This document shows, in pieces, positions 1-6,047 of a stretch of 6,220 nucleotides of DNA. The notes under the pieces were generated by a model, which saw only the letters and a list, made by a program, of their open reading frames with translations, was not told where the DNA came from and searched no databases. Origin of the DNA: Thiopontia sp964344435 (GTDB lineage Bacteria > Pseudomonadota > Gammaproteobacteria > GCF-002020875). The translations under genes were made by a program, and so were the position numbers. Location of the stretch: positions 1 through 6,220 of the forward strand of contig CAYFNH010000116.1 of the NCBI GenBank assembly GCA_964344435.1, in the 5' to 3' direction. Numbering within the stretch: the stretch's first letter is position 1; every line of letters starts with the position of its first letter.

Positions 1-52
1 CTAACTCAACCCTGCTCTTTAATAAATAGAAAATTGATCGCTCTCCCCTGTC

Positions 53-89
53 TTGTTGAACGAAGCCGCTACGCGGCTTCGTTCAACAA
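53..89. repeat. Perfect 17-bp inverted repeat (long hairpin)
   Basis: The arms at 53-69 and 73-89 are exact reverse complements separated by a 3-nt TAC loop, and the core reads GAAGCCGC-TAC-GCGGCTTC. Neither side is followed by a run of T, so it does not match a canonical intrinsic terminator on either strand. It may be the end signal of a gene lying left of the window, a REP-like dispersed palindrome, or a transcript-stabilising hairpin. The symmetry is directly visible; the role is inference. Confidence 0.85.
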
Positions 90-113
90 TCCAAATAATC
101 AAATCCGGAGTCG

Positions 114-135
114 ATGGTGGTTCTGATCCACCCAT
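114..135. promoter_or_regulatory. Imperfect dyad overlapping the -35 region, possible operator
   Basis: ATGGTGG (114-120) pairs with CCACCCAT (128-135) apart from one bulged C, across a 7-nt spacer. The element covers the place where the -35 contact of the 145-150 promoter would lie, which suits a repressor or activator site. The pairing is seen; the regulatory role is inferred and could be chance. Confidence 0.3.
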
Positions 136-150
136 GCTTTCCGCTATAAT
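121..150 (+). promoter_or_regulatory. Probable sigma-70 promoter of the three-gene operon
   Basis: A perfect TATAAT -10 hexamer sits at 145-150. The best -35 candidate is TTCTGA (121-126) with an 18-bp spacer. It matches the consensus poorly, so the promoter may need an activator. Transcription would start near 156-158 and leave a leader of only about 23 nt before the ATG at 180. That leader has no purine-rich Shine-Dalgarno sequence. Confidence 0.6.
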
Positions 151-179
151 GGTCAGCCATTTTTTATCAACCATCCCTC

Positions 180-1820
180 ATGCAAGTCAGCGAGCTCATC
201 GTCAAGTATCTGGAAAGGCTGGGAATCCGTCACATTTTCGGACTCCCCGGTGCACATATCCTTCCCGTCTACGACAGTCTCTACGACTCCACCATCCACT
301 CCATCCTGGTCAAACATGAACAGGGGGCAGCCTTCATGGCAGGTGGTGCAGCCCGCAGCAGTGGACAGATCTCGGCCTGCATCACCACTGCCGGGCCGGG
401 AGCCACCAACCTGGTGACCGGCATTGCCAACGCCTATGCCGATAACCTGCCACTGCTGGTAATCACCGGGGAGAGCCCAACCCACATCTTTGGCAGAGGA
501 GGACTGCAAGAGAGCTCCGGCGAGGGTAGCAGTATTGATCAGCGACTGCTGTTTCAGGGAATTACCCGTTACCACAAGATTGTGGAGCGAACCGACTACC
601 TGCAGAGTGTACTGGTACGGGCCACTCAGGAGCTGACCTCTGCTCGCCCCGGTCCGGTGGTATTGAGCCTGCCCTACAACCTGCAGAAAGAGGAGGTGGA
701 TGAGGCCATTCTGGACGCCCTGCCACTGCCCGATTTATCTACCTCTCCCCTATCGCCTGCTTCACCCATCACCTCAAACCAGGCTGAACAGATACTTCAG
801 ATGTTACAACAGGCCAAACACCCGGTTGCTCTGGTGGGGCACGGCTGCCTGCAGGCCGGTGTCAACGAGCGTTTGACCCAGTTCTGCGAACACCACGGTA
901 TTGCTGTCGCAACCAGTCTGAAAGGAAAAGGGGCCATTGATGAGAACCATCCCCTATCACTGGGAACACTGGGGGTCACCTCCAACGGGGCCGCCCTGCA
1001 GACCATTCTGGAACAGTCCGACCTGCTATTGATACTGGGGGCAAGCATCAATGAGCGCACCAGCTATCTCTGGAAAAGTGCGCTGTTTACAGAACGACCC
1101 ATCATTCAGATTGACCACAACCATAACCAGCTCAACAAGACCTTTCGGGCCACCCTGGCGGTCGAGATGGATATCGGGGTATTGCTTGATGCCCTACTCG
1201 AGCATCCCACTCCTGCTGAAACCACCCTCCCTTCCCCCTCTCCGCTCTCGACAGACAACCCCATTCTGCGTACCACACCACAATCGGTACAGGAGCTGTT
1301 TCGCTATCTCAACCACTTTGAAGGTTCGCTCTCTCTGTTTGATGACAACATCATCTACGGGCAGAATCTGTTCATGGCTTCGACACAGCACCACTACTTC
1401 CCCAACTCCGGCATCTCTTCACTCGGCCATGCCCTGCCTGCGGCAGTTGGAGCCTCGTTACAGCTGAACCATCCGGTGTTTGCACTACTCGGTGATGGCG
1501 GCTTTCAGATGTGTGGAATGGAGCTGATGACAGCAGTCAACTACAACATTCCTCTCAATGTAGTGGTACTGAATAATGGTGCAATGGGGCTGATCCGAAA
1601 GAATCAATTCCAGCAGTACCAGGGGCGCTACATTGACTGTGACTTTATCACCCCAAATCTCTCCCTACTGGCCCAATCTTTCGGCATCCACCACCAGCGG
1701 ATTGATCGCCTGGAGGATTTTGACTCACTTGGCTCCACGCTCGATCTGCACAAGGGGATCAACCTGGTCGAGATCACGGTCGACAAGAACGCCTTCCCGG
1801 ACTATCAGTCCGGGCGCTAA
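180..1820 (+). CDS. Thiamine-pyrophosphate-dependent enzyme, acetolactate-synthase-like (546 aa)
   Basis: The protein has the three-domain layout and length of the acetolactate synthase / pyruvate oxidase / benzoylformate decarboxylase superfamily. The N-terminal PYR domain (about 1-170) carries GLPG (21-24), the catalytic Glu47 in VKHEQGA, the TAGPGATN stretch (70-77) and ARPGPV (155-160). The central domain spans about 200-340. The C-terminal TPP domain (about 365-535) carries the cofactor motif from GDG (438-440) to NN (465-466). Such enzymes decarboxylate a 2-keto acid and often join the product to a second carbonyl; they are cytosolic. The start at 180 matches the usual family N-terminus, although no Shine-Dalgarno is visible. 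Two Pro/Ser/Thr-rich linkers (about 182-200 and 342-362) lie at the domain boundaries. The tryptophan typical of biosynthetic acetolactate synthase after the NN motif aligns with Asn475, and no small-subunit gene is adjacent. The family is sure; the substrate is unknown, and an amino-acid biosynthetic role is unlikely. Confidence 0.93.
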   Translation: MQVSELIVKYLERLGIRHIFGLPGAHILPVYDSLYDSTIHSILVKHEQGAAFMAGGAARSSGQISACITTAGPGATNLVTGIANAYADNLPLLVITGESPTHIFGRGGLQESSGEGSSIDQRLLFQGITRYHKIVERTDYLQSVLVRATQELTSARPGPVVLSLPYNLQKEEVDEAILDALPLPDLSTSPLSPASPITSNQAEQILQMLQQAKHPVALVGHGCLQAGVNERLTQFCEHHGIAVATSLKGKGAIDENHPLSLGTLGVTSNGAALQTILEQSDLLLILGASINERTSYLWKSALFTERPIIQIDHNHNQLNKTFRATLAVEMDIGVLLDALLEHPTPAETTLPSPSPLSTDNPILRTTPQSVQELFRYLNHFEGSLSLFDDNIIYGQNLFMASTQHHYFPNSGISSLGHALPAAVGASLQLNHPVFALLGDGGFQMCGMELMTAVNYNIPLNVVVLNNGAMGLIRKNQFQQYQGRYIDCDFITPNLSLLAQSFGIHHQRIDRLEDFDSLGSTLDLHKGINLVEITVDKNAFPDYQSGR

Positions 1821-1838
1821 CCCACTACCGGTTCTATC

Positions 1839-3632
1839 ATGGCTGCCACCACTGCCACACTGGAGCGCTTTCTACCGCATGCTGACCTCTCCTGCGCTGG
1901 AGAAGAGCCGGAATCGTTGCGCCCACTCTATCAGCAGGCCCTGGAGCAGGCAGAAGCAAGGCTGGATGAAAACCCTCTGGACGAGGAGGCGCTACGGCAA
2001 CTACAGCAACTCTACCGGGAACAGGAGCAATGGATCGCCTCCAGCGCAGTGGATGAGCGCCACCACTTTGTCATTGCCATACCGGTTGCCGACCGCCCAC
2101 AACAGCTGCAGCAGTGCCTGCAGAGCCTCTATGAGCTCTGCAACCTCTACCACTATGGACGGGATGCAGAGGGCCACTACCAAAAACTGACCCTGCTGAT
2201 CTGCGATGACAGCCTGAAGGAGGAGAACCGGGAGCAGATTCGCACCCTGACCGAGCAGAGCCGCAACCATGGCATTGAGTCGATCTATTTCGGCAGCGAA
2301 GCCCAGGAGAGACTGCTTGAACAGTACCGGTCAGGTGCCGAGCATGATGACCTCGAGCCGCTGCTTGCCTTGAGCAACCAACCGGATCAACACCGAGGGG
2401 CTTCGGCCACACGCAACCTTGCCTACCTGAAGTTGAATCAGCTCTCAAAACAGTGGGGAGAGCAGCGCCGACCGCTATTCTGGTTTGTCGACAGTGACCA
2501 GGCATTCCGAGTCAATCTGTATGGGGACAATCAACAGCAAGAGTGTTACTGCATCAACTATCTCTATCTGTTCGATCAACTCTTCCGGCAGCATGATGCG
2601 GTAATGATGACCGGCAAGCTGGTCGGGGATCCACCAGTCTCCCCGACCGTGATGGCCAACAATCTACTGCTGGATCTGAACCACTTTCTGCAGACACTCT
2701 CCACGCTACCGGCAAGCGCCCCCTGTCAATTTCACCAAAGCACTCCCCAACGGGAGGGAGAGGCCGCCTACCACGATATGACCGATCTGTTTGGCTATCC
2801 GGTACCTCCAGCCCCCTACCGCTATCGCTGTGACCTTGAGGGAGCACACAACCACTACACCGCTCTGCACCGTTTTATTCAACGACTCACCTCTTTCTTC
2901 TACGGAGAGCACCCAACCCGTAGATCCTACTATCAGCGCACCCCGTTGATGGAGAGTGTAGGCCCGGCACGTACCGTCTACACAGCCAACTACCTCTTCA
3001 CCCCGGAGGGACTCGATGCCTTCATCCCCTTTGCCACACTCAAATTGAGGATGGCCGGCCCGATGCTTGGACGATTCCTCCAGCAACGCCTGGGCAACCG
3101 TTTTCTCTCAGCCAACCTGCCGATGGTTCATAAACGTACCCTGGAGCAGGCGGACCATGCCGAACACCGCCCTGGAGTAAAACCTCGACAAAACGAGCGT
3201 GGAACTGTCGACCTGTCGGTTGAGTTTGAACGTCAGTTCTATGGAGATGTGGCCCTGTTTGCGATTGAGAAACTGACCGATTCCCGCCATGAGGGTAGCG
3301 ATGACCTCCCCTCGCTGCTGACACTACTAGAAGAGACCGAACAGAGGTTACGGCATCGTTATCAACAGCAGCGTGAACAGATTGCCAGCCGACTCGAGCA
3401 GTTTGAGGCGCTCTGGAGCAAGGGCTGGTGGTATCAACACAGCTCTGACAGCGAACAGCAGCTGACCAGCTTCATCGACAACCTCCGGCACAACTTTCTC
3501 CAGGAGGCCCCGGCCTGGTCACTGATTGAGTCCTCCGCCCATCGTCAGCAACGGTTGCAACAGATTGCCGAGGCCATCCACCACTACCCAGAGGCGCAGG
3601 AGGCGTGGTCAAAACTGTTGCAGAGATGGTGA
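1839..3632 (+). CDS. Large protein with a GT-A glycosyltransferase-like core (597 aa), function unknown
   Basis: I do not recognise a named family. An N-terminal helical, TPR-like stretch (about 26-67) precedes a segment resembling a GT-A nucleotide-sugar transferase. It opens with a beta strand and turn, FVIAIPVADRPQQL (77-90), then LTLLICDDS (117-125), GASATRNLAYLKL (187-199) and LFWFVDSDQAF (213-223), whose D218-S-D220 fits the metal-binding DxD motif. The GT-A reading would mean transfer of a sugar from a nucleotide donor. The remaining ~370 residues have no motif I know; a Gln/Glu/Arg-rich, probably coiled-coil stretch lies at about 493-525. No signal peptide or membrane span is evident, so it is probably cytosolic. 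The gene begins 18 bp after the TPP-enzyme stop, in the same frame, with no clear Shine-Dalgarno, and its TGA overlaps the next gene's ATG. That it is a real gene is near certain; the glycosyltransferase call is moderate and rests on motifs only. Confidence 0.75.
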   Translation: MAATTATLERFLPHADLSCAGEEPESLRPLYQQALEQAEARLDENPLDEEALRQLQQLYREQEQWIASSAVDERHHFVIAIPVADRPQQLQQCLQSLYELCNLYHYGRDAEGHYQKLTLLICDDSLKEENREQIRTLTEQSRNHGIESIYFGSEAQERLLEQYRSGAEHDDLEPLLALSNQPDQHRGASATRNLAYLKLNQLSKQWGEQRRPLFWFVDSDQAFRVNLYGDNQQQECYCINYLYLFDQLFRQHDAVMMTGKLVGDPPVSPTVMANNLLLDLNHFLQTLSTLPASAPCQFHQSTPQREGEAAYHDMTDLFGYPVPPAPYRYRCDLEGAHNHYTALHRFIQRLTSFFYGEHPTRRSYYQRTPLMESVGPARTVYTANYLFTPEGLDAFIPFATLKLRMAGPMLGRFLQQRLGNRFLSANLPMVHKRTLEQADHAEHRPGVKPRQNERGTVDLSVEFERQFYGDVALFAIEKLTDSRHEGSDDLPSLLTLLEETEQRLRHRYQQQREQIASRLEQFEALWSKGWWYQHSSDSEQQLTSFIDNLRHNFLQEAPAWSLIESSAHRQQRLQQIAEAIHHYPEAQEAWSKLLQRW

Positions 3633-4936
3633 TGCCATCAATCCCCCAGGTTCGCCGCCTGTTTCAGCGACTACACCACCGCGAACGGTTCCGGGAACTG
3701 AATCGGCTACTACAGAGCTCGCAACTCTCCCCTCAGCTACTGCAACAACAACAGCAACGGCAGTTACGCACACTCCTGCGACACGCCTCTGAAAACACCC
3801 CTTACTACCGGAACCATCTCCCACCAGAGGCATGGCAACTCCCCCTGGAGCAGCTGCCGATTCTGGAAAAGGCTGCCCTCAGAGGACACGCAGAGGAGAT
3901 GGTAGACCACCGTGTCGCAGCCTCGGAGATACGCATCGGTTTTACTGGCGGTTCGACCGGAACCCCACTGAGATACTTCTACGACCAGCATAAACTGGAA
4001 CTGCTGCAGGCAGGCCAGTACCGCAGCTTTATGCAGTGTGGATGGCAACCGGGCGAAATGGTTGTACAGCTCTGGGGAGCAACCCAGGATATCTCTCCTG
4101 CATCGTTACAGCAGCGCTGGCTGCAGTGGATGGAGGCATCACAGACCATACCAGCACGTCAGTTTGATGAAACCACACTACAGCAGTGGTATCGGCAACT
4201 GTGCCGAACCCGTCCCGCAGTTATCCGTGGCTACCCCTCCATCCTCTCAGCATTGGCAAACTACCTGCTGGATCAGGGGCTCTCACTTCCACGCCCCCCC
4301 AAGGGGTGCTTCTCCACCGCAGAGGTGCTCTACCCCCATCAACGCGAACAGATCGAACAGGCCCTGCAGTGCAAGCTCTACAACCAGTATGGGAGTCGTG
4401 AAATCCCCAATATCTCCTGCGAGTGTAGCCACGGTAGCCAGCACATCTTTACCGATCTGGTGGTGGTAGAGTCACAACCGTTGGTGGATGGTAACCACCT
4501 GCTGGTTACCTCGCTAAGCAACTATCTGATGCCGATGATCCGCTACCGTATCGGTGATCAGGGACGGCTACTGGAGGCAGGGTGTGCCTGCGGCTCGCCG
4601 TTTCCCCGCATGGAGATGACCATGTGCCGCAGTAATGATCTGTTGCAGACAAGCAGTGGAGAGCAGATCCACCCCTCCTGGTTTATCCATCTATTGGATG
4701 ACATCGAGGGAATTGAGCAGTACCAGTTCCGCCAGTCCAGCCAGGAGTGCGTCACCCTGTCGATTGTGTGCGATCGTCTGTCCCCGCACACACTGCGGGA
4801 GTCGATTCAAAAAACACTGGAGCCACGTATCCGCCAGAAGATGGGGCCACAGATACAATTTGTGGTAGAGCAGCTACCACAGATCCCGCGCAACCACTCA
4901 GGCAAACACCGCTTTGTCTGCTGCGACTTGAACTGA
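3632..4936 (+). CDS. PaaK/CapK-type adenylate-forming ligase (phenylacetate-CoA ligase-like, 434 aa)
   Basis: Members of this ANL-superfamily branch activate a carboxylic acid with ATP to an acyl-adenylate, usually then transferred to CoA. CapK-like members are often found in polysaccharide clusters. Visible motifs, numbered from the ATG at 3632, are the ATP-binding loop FTGGSTGTP (104-112), YGSRE (253-257), YRIGDQG (305-311) and a C-terminal RNHSGKHRF whose Lys425 would be the catalytic lysine. HASENTPYYR (51-60) is the typical N-terminal signature. Cys263, Cys265, Cys318 and Cys320 could form a metal site. The start is uncertain. ATG 3632 overlaps the upstream TGA as TGATG and suits translational coupling. 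ATG 3626 and GTG 3605 are in frame too, but the AGGAGG at 3598-3603 is 22 nt and 1 nt from them, so badly spaced. A Gln run occurs at 39-42. The last 39 bp overlap the opposing sulfotransferase gene. The acid substrate is unknown. Confidence 0.9.
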   Translation: MPSIPQVRRLFQRLHHRERFRELNRLLQSSQLSPQLLQQQQQRQLRTLLRHASENTPYYRNHLPPEAWQLPLEQLPILEKAALRGHAEEMVDHRVAASEIRIGFTGGSTGTPLRYFYDQHKLELLQAGQYRSFMQCGWQPGEMVVQLWGATQDISPASLQQRWLQWMEASQTIPARQFDETTLQQWYRQLCRTRPAVIRGYPSILSALANYLLDQGLSLPRPPKGCFSTAEVLYPHQREQIEQALQCKLYNQYGSREIPNISCECSHGSQHIFTDLVVVESQPLVDGNHLLVTSLSNYLMPMIRYRIGDQGRLLEAGCACGSPFPRMEMTMCRSNDLLQTSSGEQIHPSWFIHLLDDIEGIEQYQFRQSSQECVTLSIVCDRLSPHTLRESIQKTLEPRIRQKMGPQIQFVVEQLPQIPRNHSGKHRFVCCDLN

Positions 4937-5650
4937 AACAAACTGCATGAAGTCACGGTAGGCCTGCTCAGCACGGTCCACCTCTGCCGAACCAATCTGG
5001 CGTGATGGCTCTCTATTCTGTGACGATGCCCGCTCCTCCACACTGAGGATACGCCCACTATGGATTGCTGCTGAAGAGTCTCCCAGGCGCCGTTTTCCGG
5101 TGTGCTGAAAGCGCTGATAGTCGGGCTGAAGAGGTTCCTCCAATTGCAACCAGTGGCCCAGGAAAGACAACACCCGCTCACTCTGTTCAATCAACGCCTC
5201 CGCCTGCAGAAAGCAGGCTGTTCCCCGGCTCTGCAACACAATCTGCTGTAGCCGGGTCAAACGCTCGATATAGTACTGTTCCGCCACGGATACCTCTTCA
5301 ATGTAGCGAGCCTTGAGTCGCAGAATGCTCTCTATGGTGGCACGAGGTTCACGCACCATCACCAGAGGATGAACATCTCCCCGTCGTAACACCCTGCCGG
5401 AGATGGGCAGGTGATTGTGCAACAAATTGTCGAATACGTAACGTTGATGATAGCTCTTGCGACCTTGGCGGGATACCGCAACCGCCAGCTGCTGAAGGTC
5501 GACCCGGTCTCGCAACCGCCGATGCATCTCGGCATATCCGGTGATCTGCGAATGGCTGCCCAGAATATGGCCCAGCAGGGTTGTATAGCCCCGCATGTGG
5601 CTACAGAGCAGCAGGTAGCCACGCACATGGGAAACCGGTCTCTGCCTCAC
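4898..5650 (-). CDS. Sulfotransferase family protein (PAPS-dependent, 250 aa)
   Basis: Sulfotransferases move sulfate from PAPS to a hydroxyl or amino group of a carbohydrate, lipid or small molecule. The N-terminal strand and P-loop region, LLLCSHMRGYTTLLGHILG (13-31), occupies the 5'-phosphosulfate-binding position. The strand and helix VMVREPRATIESIL (97-110) keep the 3'-phosphate-binding Arg100 and Ser108 at the usual spacing. The length suits the small bacterial members of the family. No signal peptide or membrane span is evident, so it should be cytosolic. The start is GTG at 5650, chosen because AGGA lies 6 nt upstream and an in-frame stop lies at 5672-5674. The P-loop is atypical: Met19 and Tyr22 replace the usual proline and glycine. 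The gene is convergent with the ligase gene and overlaps its end by 39 bp, so it is transcribed separately from the operon but may act on its product. The acceptor is unknown. Confidence 0.85.
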   Translation of the reverse strand: MRQRPVSHVRGYLLLCSHMRGYTTLLGHILGSHSQITGYAEMHRRLRDRVDLQQLAVAVSRQGRKSYHQRYVFDNLLHNHLPISGRVLRRGDVHPLVMVREPRATIESILRLKARYIEEVSVAEQYYIERLTRLQQIVLQSRGTACFLQAEALIEQSERVLSFLGHWLQLEEPLQPDYQRFQHTGKRRLGDSSAAIHSGRILSVEERASSQNREPSRQIGSAEVDRAEQAYRDFMQFVSVQVAADKAVFA

Positions 5651-5656
5651 AAGTAT

Positions 5657-5660
5657 TCCT
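5657..5660 (-). promoter_or_regulatory. Ribosome binding site of the sulfotransferase gene
   Basis: Read on the minus strand this is AGGA, followed by a 6-nt spacer and then the GTG at 5650. It decides the start, since there is no ATG between the in-frame stop at 5672-5674 and this GTG. It is the best-placed Shine-Dalgarno of any gene in the window. Confidence 0.65.
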
Positions 5661-5733
5661 GTATCAACCGTTCAAAACGTACCTATTCAGCTCCCCCCTG
5701 AACAGATACTCCAAAATTTTGTCTATTTCGCAA

Positions 5734-5757
5734 AAAAGCCCGCAGATGCGGGCTTTT
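5734..5757 (-). terminator. Rho-independent terminator after the cold-shock gene, possibly bidirectional
   Basis: The arms GCCCGCA (5738-5744) and TGCGGGC (5747-5753) form a GC-rich stem. On the minus strand it is followed by six T (5737-5732), about 28 nt past the cold-shock stop codon. On the plus strand it is followed by TTTTC (5754-5758), so it could also stop transcripts coming from the left. It separates the cold-shock gene from the sulfotransferase gene and argues that they are independent transcription units. Confidence 0.9.
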
Positions 5758-5780
5758 CTCAATCGAAGTGTGAAGTGTGA

Positions 5781-5990
5781 TCAGCCGTCAATCTTCACAA
5801 CATTGATTGCCGAGAGCCCCTTGGCCCCCTCTTCAACGTCATAACTTACCTTCTGGTTCTCTGCAAGCGTCTTGAATCCGTCACCCTGGATCGCACGGAA
5901 GTGAACGAATACATCATCACCACCATTGTCCTGAACAATGAAACCATACCCTTTCGAGTCGTTGAAGAACTTTACTGTACCTGTTGCCAT
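5781..5990 (-). CDS. Cold-shock protein, CspA family (69 aa)
   Basis: This is a single cold-shock domain, a five-stranded OB fold that binds single-stranded RNA and DNA and acts as an RNA chaperone or transcription antiterminator in the cytoplasm. It is full length for the family. RNP1 is KGYGFI (13-18) and RNP2 is VFVHF (27-31). MATGTVK at the start and the ending around INVVKI are typical. The tryptophan of VKWFN in E. coli CspA is Phe8 here, a substitution that keeps an aromatic surface. The ATG at 5990 is the standard family start; a weak Shine-Dalgarno, AAGG, lies 11 nt upstream. It is monocistronic, with its own terminator downstream and an AT-rich upstream leader. Whether it is cold-induced cannot be told, and the paralogue (CspA, CspD, CspE type) cannot be assigned. 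Confidence 0.97.
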   Translation of the reverse strand: MATGTVKFFNDSKGYGFIVQDNGGDDVFVHFRAIQGDGFKTLAENQKVSYDVEEGAKGLSAINVVKIDG

Positions 5991-6004
5991 TTCTTTGTTT
6001 ACCT

Positions 6005-6030
6005 TATAACTACTAAAATATAACTACTAA
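6005..6030. repeat. Two-copy 12-bp direct repeat in the cold-shock upstream region
   Basis: TATAACTACTAA occurs exactly at 6005-6016 and 6019-6030, a period of 14 bp. It lies 15-40 bp before the cold-shock ATG, in the zone expected for its promoter or 5' leader. On the minus strand the copies read TTAGTAGTTATA and supply two possible -10-like AT boxes. It may be a regulator site, a duplicated -10 region or a simple slippage duplication. Confidence 0.7.
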
Positions 6031-6047
6031 TATTGCGCCCATACCAA
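6017..6047 (-). promoter_or_regulatory. Tentative promoter of the cold-shock gene
   Basis: On the minus strand, TTGGTA (6047-6042) could be a -35 box and TATATT (6022-6017) a -10 box with a 19-bp spacer, or TTATAT with 18 bp. Both boxes are imperfect and the spacers are long, so this is only a candidate. The initiation site would lie near 6010, giving a very short leader, unlike the long leader of E. coli cspA. Confidence 0.3.

Noticed and set aside
153..575. 140-codon minus-strand open frame opposite the TPP-enzyme gene
   Set aside because: It lies antisense inside a gene with clear motifs, has no recognisable domain and reads like a shadow frame.
180..1820. Naming the TPP enzyme ilvB (biosynthetic acetolactate synthase large subunit)
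   Set aside because: There is no adjacent small subunit or ilvC, the diagnostic tryptophan is replaced by Asn475, and the neighbours belong to surface or secondary metabolism.
1633..2190. 185-codon plus-strand open frame spanning the junction of the first two genes
   Set aside because: It is out of frame with both real genes, and its product is Ser/Arg/Trp-rich with no motifs, typical of a shadow frame.
2071..2505. 144-codon minus-strand open frame inside the GT-like gene
   Set aside because: The Gly/Arg/Cys/His-rich translation has no domain; the plus-strand frame is continuous and carries GT-A-like motifs.
3739..3770. CAA/CAG run as a microsatellite or CRISPR-like repeat
   Set aside because: It is only a short glutamine-coding stretch in the ligase N-terminus, with no spacers and no regular repeat.
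4807..5190. 127-codon minus-strand open frame crossing the ligase/sulfotransferase overlap
   Set aside because: It is a different frame from the sulfotransferase, which has the PAPS-binding motifs, and it has no motif of its own.
5411..5701. 96-codon plus-strand open frame opposite the sulfotransferase start
   Set aside because: It is antisense to the coding region of a recognised protein, with no domain or ribosome binding site.
5686..5702. TTCAG/CTGAA 5-bp inverted repeat upstream of the sulfotransferase gene
   Set aside because: The arms are too short with a 7-nt loop, which is expected by chance; no convincing promoter could be matched to it.
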